NCBI GenBank assembly: GCA_963575745.1
Contig: CAUYUJ010020692.1
Coordinates: 46,173-110,172, forward strand
Length of the DNA: 64,000 nt
Origin: Prorocentrum cordatum
Taxonomy: Eukaryota > Sar > Dinophyceae > Prorocentrales > Prorocentraceae
Reading direction: 5' to 3'
Part shown: one piece after another, positions 61,149 through 64,000 of the stretch
How the letters are laid out: each line of letters starts with the position of its first letter
Numbering within the stretch: position 1 is the stretch's first letter
The notes under the pieces: generated by a model
Seen by the model: only the letters and a program-made list of their open reading frames with translations
What the model was told of the DNA's origin: nothing
The model's database searches: none
Position numbers and translations under genes: made by a program

Positions 61149-61941
61149 GGAGAAGGCGCCATCTCTGCCTCGGCAGAATGCGGAGGAAGGTCGGCGGACG
61201 CGGGGGGGAAGTAAACGAGTGCGGGTCTCGCAACGGAAGCCGGCGCATCAAAAAGTCGGTCCTCCAAGAGATGACATCATTGATTGGGTCAGGGTTTCCG
61301 CATCGGGTCGAACATCAATGTCACATAATGTGGGCAATGGTTCCAGAAACCTATTTGGCTGGATTGCGTTATCTGAAACCGTAGCCCTTTGTTTGTTATC
61401 ATTTCCGAGGCCTAGAGGTCGACACCATCACCAATATCGACGGTGTGCCTCCACCGAGGGAAGATGCTTCCGATCTCGGCGATGGTGGTCATATTCGGGC
61501 TTCCCGGGTAGCCGAAACATCACTACCAACATCAGCATCTAGGATCATCTTCCTTCGTTGGAGGCAACAGCCTGTGTTGGTGTTGGTGCCCATCTCCAAG
61601 CCTCCAAAGTATCGTGCAGGTTTCTGGTGCTGATGGTGCAGAGCCTGGCATCCCAAGACGTTGCGCCAGCTAAGCTTGCCTCGAGCTGTTCGTGTGCACT
61701 GTCTGGCCGCCCACGGCGCGCACGCGCTGATACGCGTCGCTTGGACGCCACACCGTTGCCATCATGCACACATCGATCGCCCATGCGGAGCTCATCCAGT
61801 TTTTGCATCTCATACGGAGTATTTCACCTCAGGCGTGTAAGTGTTTATGCTGGTTGCCGTCACGGGCGCAATGGGACTCGATCCACCTGTGCCCCTTGTG
61901 TTCTCATGTTCTCCATTCTGTGCGTGGAAGTCTCGGACCAG

Positions 61942-62047
61942 AGAGGTCATACTCAGCGGGCAGAGCGGCGTCGACACGTTCTTCTTTCTGTCGGCTTTCC
62001 TGCTGTCGATGCTGACCCTGAAGGACGCTCTCTTGCCTGGCCACTAG
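61942..62047 (+). CDS. Acyltransferase-3-like exon (second membrane segment)
   Basis: After GTCTCGGACCAG, which can act as a 3' splice site, the frame reads REVILSGQSGVDTFFFLSAF and LLSMLTLKDALLPGH to a TAG. The core GVDTFFFLSAFLL is the signature of the second helix of acyltransferase-3 domains (VDxFFxLSGFLL). It should follow, in a complete protein, the segment found at 45291-45462. The nearest upstream DNA holds no such segment. Confidence 0.65.
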
Positions 62048-62129
62048 GAGGAGCGTGCATCCGCGTCGATGGGAGGAGGGAGGCCCCAGAGGAGGAGGCA
62101 GAGCAGGCGGGTTCCCCGAACCCGAGTCT

Positions 62130-62330
62130 TACGCCCAGGAGGAGGAGGACGAGGACGAGGAAAACGAGGAGGAGGAGGAGGAGGCGGCGGAGGACGAGGA
62201 AAAGGAGGAGGAGGAGGAGGAGAAGGCAGAGGAGGAGGAGGAGGAGGAGGAGGAGGACGAGGAGGAGGAGGAGGAGGACGAGGAGGAGGAGGACGAGGAC
62301 GAGGAAGACGAGGAGGAGGACGAGGATGAG
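62130..62330. repeat. (GGA/GAC)n microsatellite between acyltransferase-like exons
   Basis: GGA triplets with GAC and AAA interruptions. One frame is almost pure Glu/Asp for about 90 codons and could be mistaken for an acidic protein. Confidence 0.93.
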
Positions 62331-62380
62331 TGTGAGGCCGCACAGGCGGCTGCCCCGCTCGCCCCGCCGCTCGCCAGGAC

Positions 62381-62466
62381 CTGCGCTCGAGGAGCGGCAG
62401 GATCAACGTCTTCGCCGCCGTGGTGATGAGGTACGTGAGGCTCACGCCCAGCCTGGCCCTCACCAT
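62381..62466 (+). CDS. Acyltransferase-3-like exon (RYxRLTP segment)
   Basis: The plus frame reads RSGRINVFAAVVMRYVRLTP then SLALTMLV, followed by GTGTGC, which could be a 5' splice site. RYxRLxP after a helix is a hallmark of acyltransferase-3 proteins and follows the FFxLSxFLL segment in the right order. Confidence 0.62.
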
Positions 62467-62828
62467 GCTCGTGTGCCGCCTCCCCCCGCCTCCCCTGCCC
62501 AACGCTTTCCGAGACCTTCGGGTACCTTTTCTTTGTGGTATTCCGCCTGGGCACGTGGTTTCGTGCGTCGTGCCGCCAGCTCTGGCCCACCGCGCTTCGG
62601 CGCAGCACGGCAAGCACGTCCCCGTCCCCGAGGGTCAAAATCCCGAGCTTGTCTCAGCCTCCAGTCCCATGAAGCAGCTCGACACGCTACCAGCTTGCAA
62701 GTCATAGCCTGTCGCAGGGACCGCCGCCGCGACATGCTAAGCAAACGCTCGCTATGGTACTTCCCCCGCGCCTTACATTTCTGGATCATCCTCTGTCGGG
62801 AGCGTCTTGAGAATCCACTCCCCCCCCC

Positions 62829-62945
62829 TCGCCAACATGCACATGCGCTTCGTGGGGATGGTGATGATCGTGAGGGCGGTAGTAAAGGTGATTACGACGC
62901 AACTCGCGATCACCACTGCCATGCTTGCGAGTACGATGGCAGCCA
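62829..62945 (+). CDS. Possible fourth acyltransferase-3-like exon
   Basis: The frame NMHMRFVGMVMIVRAVVKVI continues with TTQLAITTAMLASTMAAIW to a stop. It resembles the loop and helix (N-D-M-x-F-x-x-x-G-M) that follows the RYxRLTP segment in this family, but the match is loose. Confidence 0.4.
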
Positions 62946-63079
62946 TATGGTAGCGAATAGAGTAACCAGGAAGCGTGGCCCACTAACCTCTGAACTCATT
63001 TCATTGGGCTGGCTGTTGGTGGGGAGTTACATTTAAAGGCTGCCGCCTCTGCCGCCGACCCCAAATAAATGCATGTATT

Positions 63080-64000
63080 GTTTGTGCGTTGCGTCGGTTG
63101 GGGGGAGACCTGGGGGTATCGGTCGTTGTTGGGCAAGAAATCGCGGGGTCGGGGGGTCCCAAGAACAGAGCCCAGAGGCCTGGGGATGTCGAGGGGGGGT
63201 GGAGGCGAGGTGGGGGGCGAGGTGAGGGGGGTATCGGTCGTTTTTGGGCGAGAAATCGTGGGGTCGGGGGTTCCTAGAACAGAGCCCAGAGGCCTGGGGA
63301 TGTCGAGGGGGGGTGGAGGCGAGGTGGGGGGTATCGGTCGTTTTTGGGTGAGAAATCGTGGGGTCGGGGACCCCAAGAACAAAGCCCAGAGGGACTTGGG
63401 ATGTCGAGGGGGGGTTGGAGCGAGGGGGGGGGGGTGGGGGGAATTGGTCGGGGCGTTTTGGGCGAGAAATCGTTGGGTCGGGGGTCCACAACAGAGCCCA
63501 GAGGCCTGGAGATGTCGAGGGGGGGTGGGGGCGAGGTGGGGGGCGAGGTGGCGGGCATCGGTCGTCTTTGGGCGAGAAATCGCGGGGGTGGAGGCGAGGT
63601 GGGGGGTATCGGTTGCCCAAGAACACAGCCCAAAAGCTTGGGGATGTCGAGGGGGGGTGGAAGCGAGGTGGGGGGTGTCGGTTGTTGTGGAGCGAGAAAT
63701 CGGGGGGTCGAGAAATCGTGGGGTCGGGGGTCCCAAGAACAGAGCCCAGAGGCCGGGGGATGTCCAGGCGGGGTGGAGACGAGGTGAGGGGCGAGGTGGA
63801 GGGTATCGGTGTGTTGTGGACGCGAAATCGTAAGGGTCGGGGATCCCAAGAACAGAGCCTAGAGGCTTGGGGATGTCGAGGGGGGGTGGAGGCGAGGTGG
63901 GGGGCGAGGCGTGGGGTATCGGTCGTTTTTGGGCGAGAAATCGCGGGGTCGGGGGTCCGAAGAACAGAGCCCAGAGGCCTGGGGATGTCGATGGGGGGGT
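63080..64000. repeat. G-rich satellite (about 100-115 bp units) at the window end
   Basis: Eight to nine units carrying GGGCGAGAAATCGCGGGGTC, CCCAAGAACAGAGCCCAGAG, GCCTGGGGATGTCGAGGGGG and a variable number of GGCGAGGTGGGGG steps. It runs off the right edge. The open frames in both directions follow from the repeat. Confidence 0.93.

Noticed and set aside
62055-62426. Acidic Glu/Asp-rich 123-codon frame
   Set aside because: Pure reading of a GGA/GAC microsatellite.
61558-63036. 492-codon plus frame
   Set aside because: It crosses the (GGA)n tract as Arg-rich sequence and passes out of frame through the acyltransferase-like exons.

Overview
This is a nuclear segment from a dinoflagellate. 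Three things support that. The 22-nt dinoflagellate spliced leader occurs on the minus strand at 44115-44136, and a slightly expanded copy lies on the plus strand at 28172-28198. The retroelements carry domain combinations typical of dinoflagellate genomes: a tyrosine-recombinase retrotransposon with a cytosine-5 methyltransferase, and LINEs with endonuclease, reverse transcriptase and RNase H. The DNA is GC-rich and crowded with triplet microsatellites and minisatellites. I cannot name the species; a Prorocentrum- or Symbiodiniaceae-like genome is plausible. Host genes are few, and no tRNA, rRNA or CRISPR locus was recognised.

Layout. 1-18.77 kb is almost entirely repeats: a 77-bp satellite (1-1478), a 102-bp satellite in two higher-order copies (1.78-4.55 kb), two palindromes (4.8 and 5.1 kb), a terminal-inverted-repeat element (7.03-7.86 kb), triplet arrays, a 66-bp GTGCTG minisatellite (11.0-11.9 and 15.4-18.1 kb), a compound of five simple repeats repeated in the same order (12.1-14.6 kb), and a 42-bp satellite (18.24-18.77 kb). 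An 8.07-kb DIRS-order retrotransposon (18769-26842) is inserted inside that 42-bp satellite, which resumes for about one unit on the far side. Its split direct repeats (A1 ... B1-A2-B2) place it with PAT/Ngaro-type elements. Its decayed pol encodes, in order, reverse transcriptase, the first part of RNase H, a C5-methyltransferase, a DUF4326-like domain, the rest of RNase H, and a tyrosine recombinase.

LINE-1 (plus, 28.17-33.64 kb) and LINE-2 (minus, 38.15-44.14 kb) are decayed endonuclease/RT/RNase H retrotransposons. Each begins exactly at a spliced-leader sequence, and each is bounded on both sides by (GGA)n in its own orientation. LINE-3 (plus, about 49.83-55.04 kb) belongs to a different lineage and is nearly intact: endonuclease ORF, RT ORF with C-terminal zinc fingers, and an overlapping third ORF of 244 residues that I do not recognise.

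Host-like genes appear only as exons. One exon encodes a Rab1-like GTPase (57.53-58.05 kb) with a 12-residue insertion in switch II, and it is followed directly by a foldback element. Exons resembling a multipass acyltransferase-3 family protein lie at 45.3 kb and at 61.9-62.9 kb. The end of the window carries a second block of the 77-bp satellite (56.3-57.2 kb), a second copy of the TIR element (59.6-60.35 kb), a duplicated palindromic block (60.65-61.15 kb) and another satellite (63.1 kb to the window end). Long open frames inside the repeats are by-products of GC-rich, stop-poor repeats and are not called as genes. All boundaries and homology calls were read by eye, without database searches.
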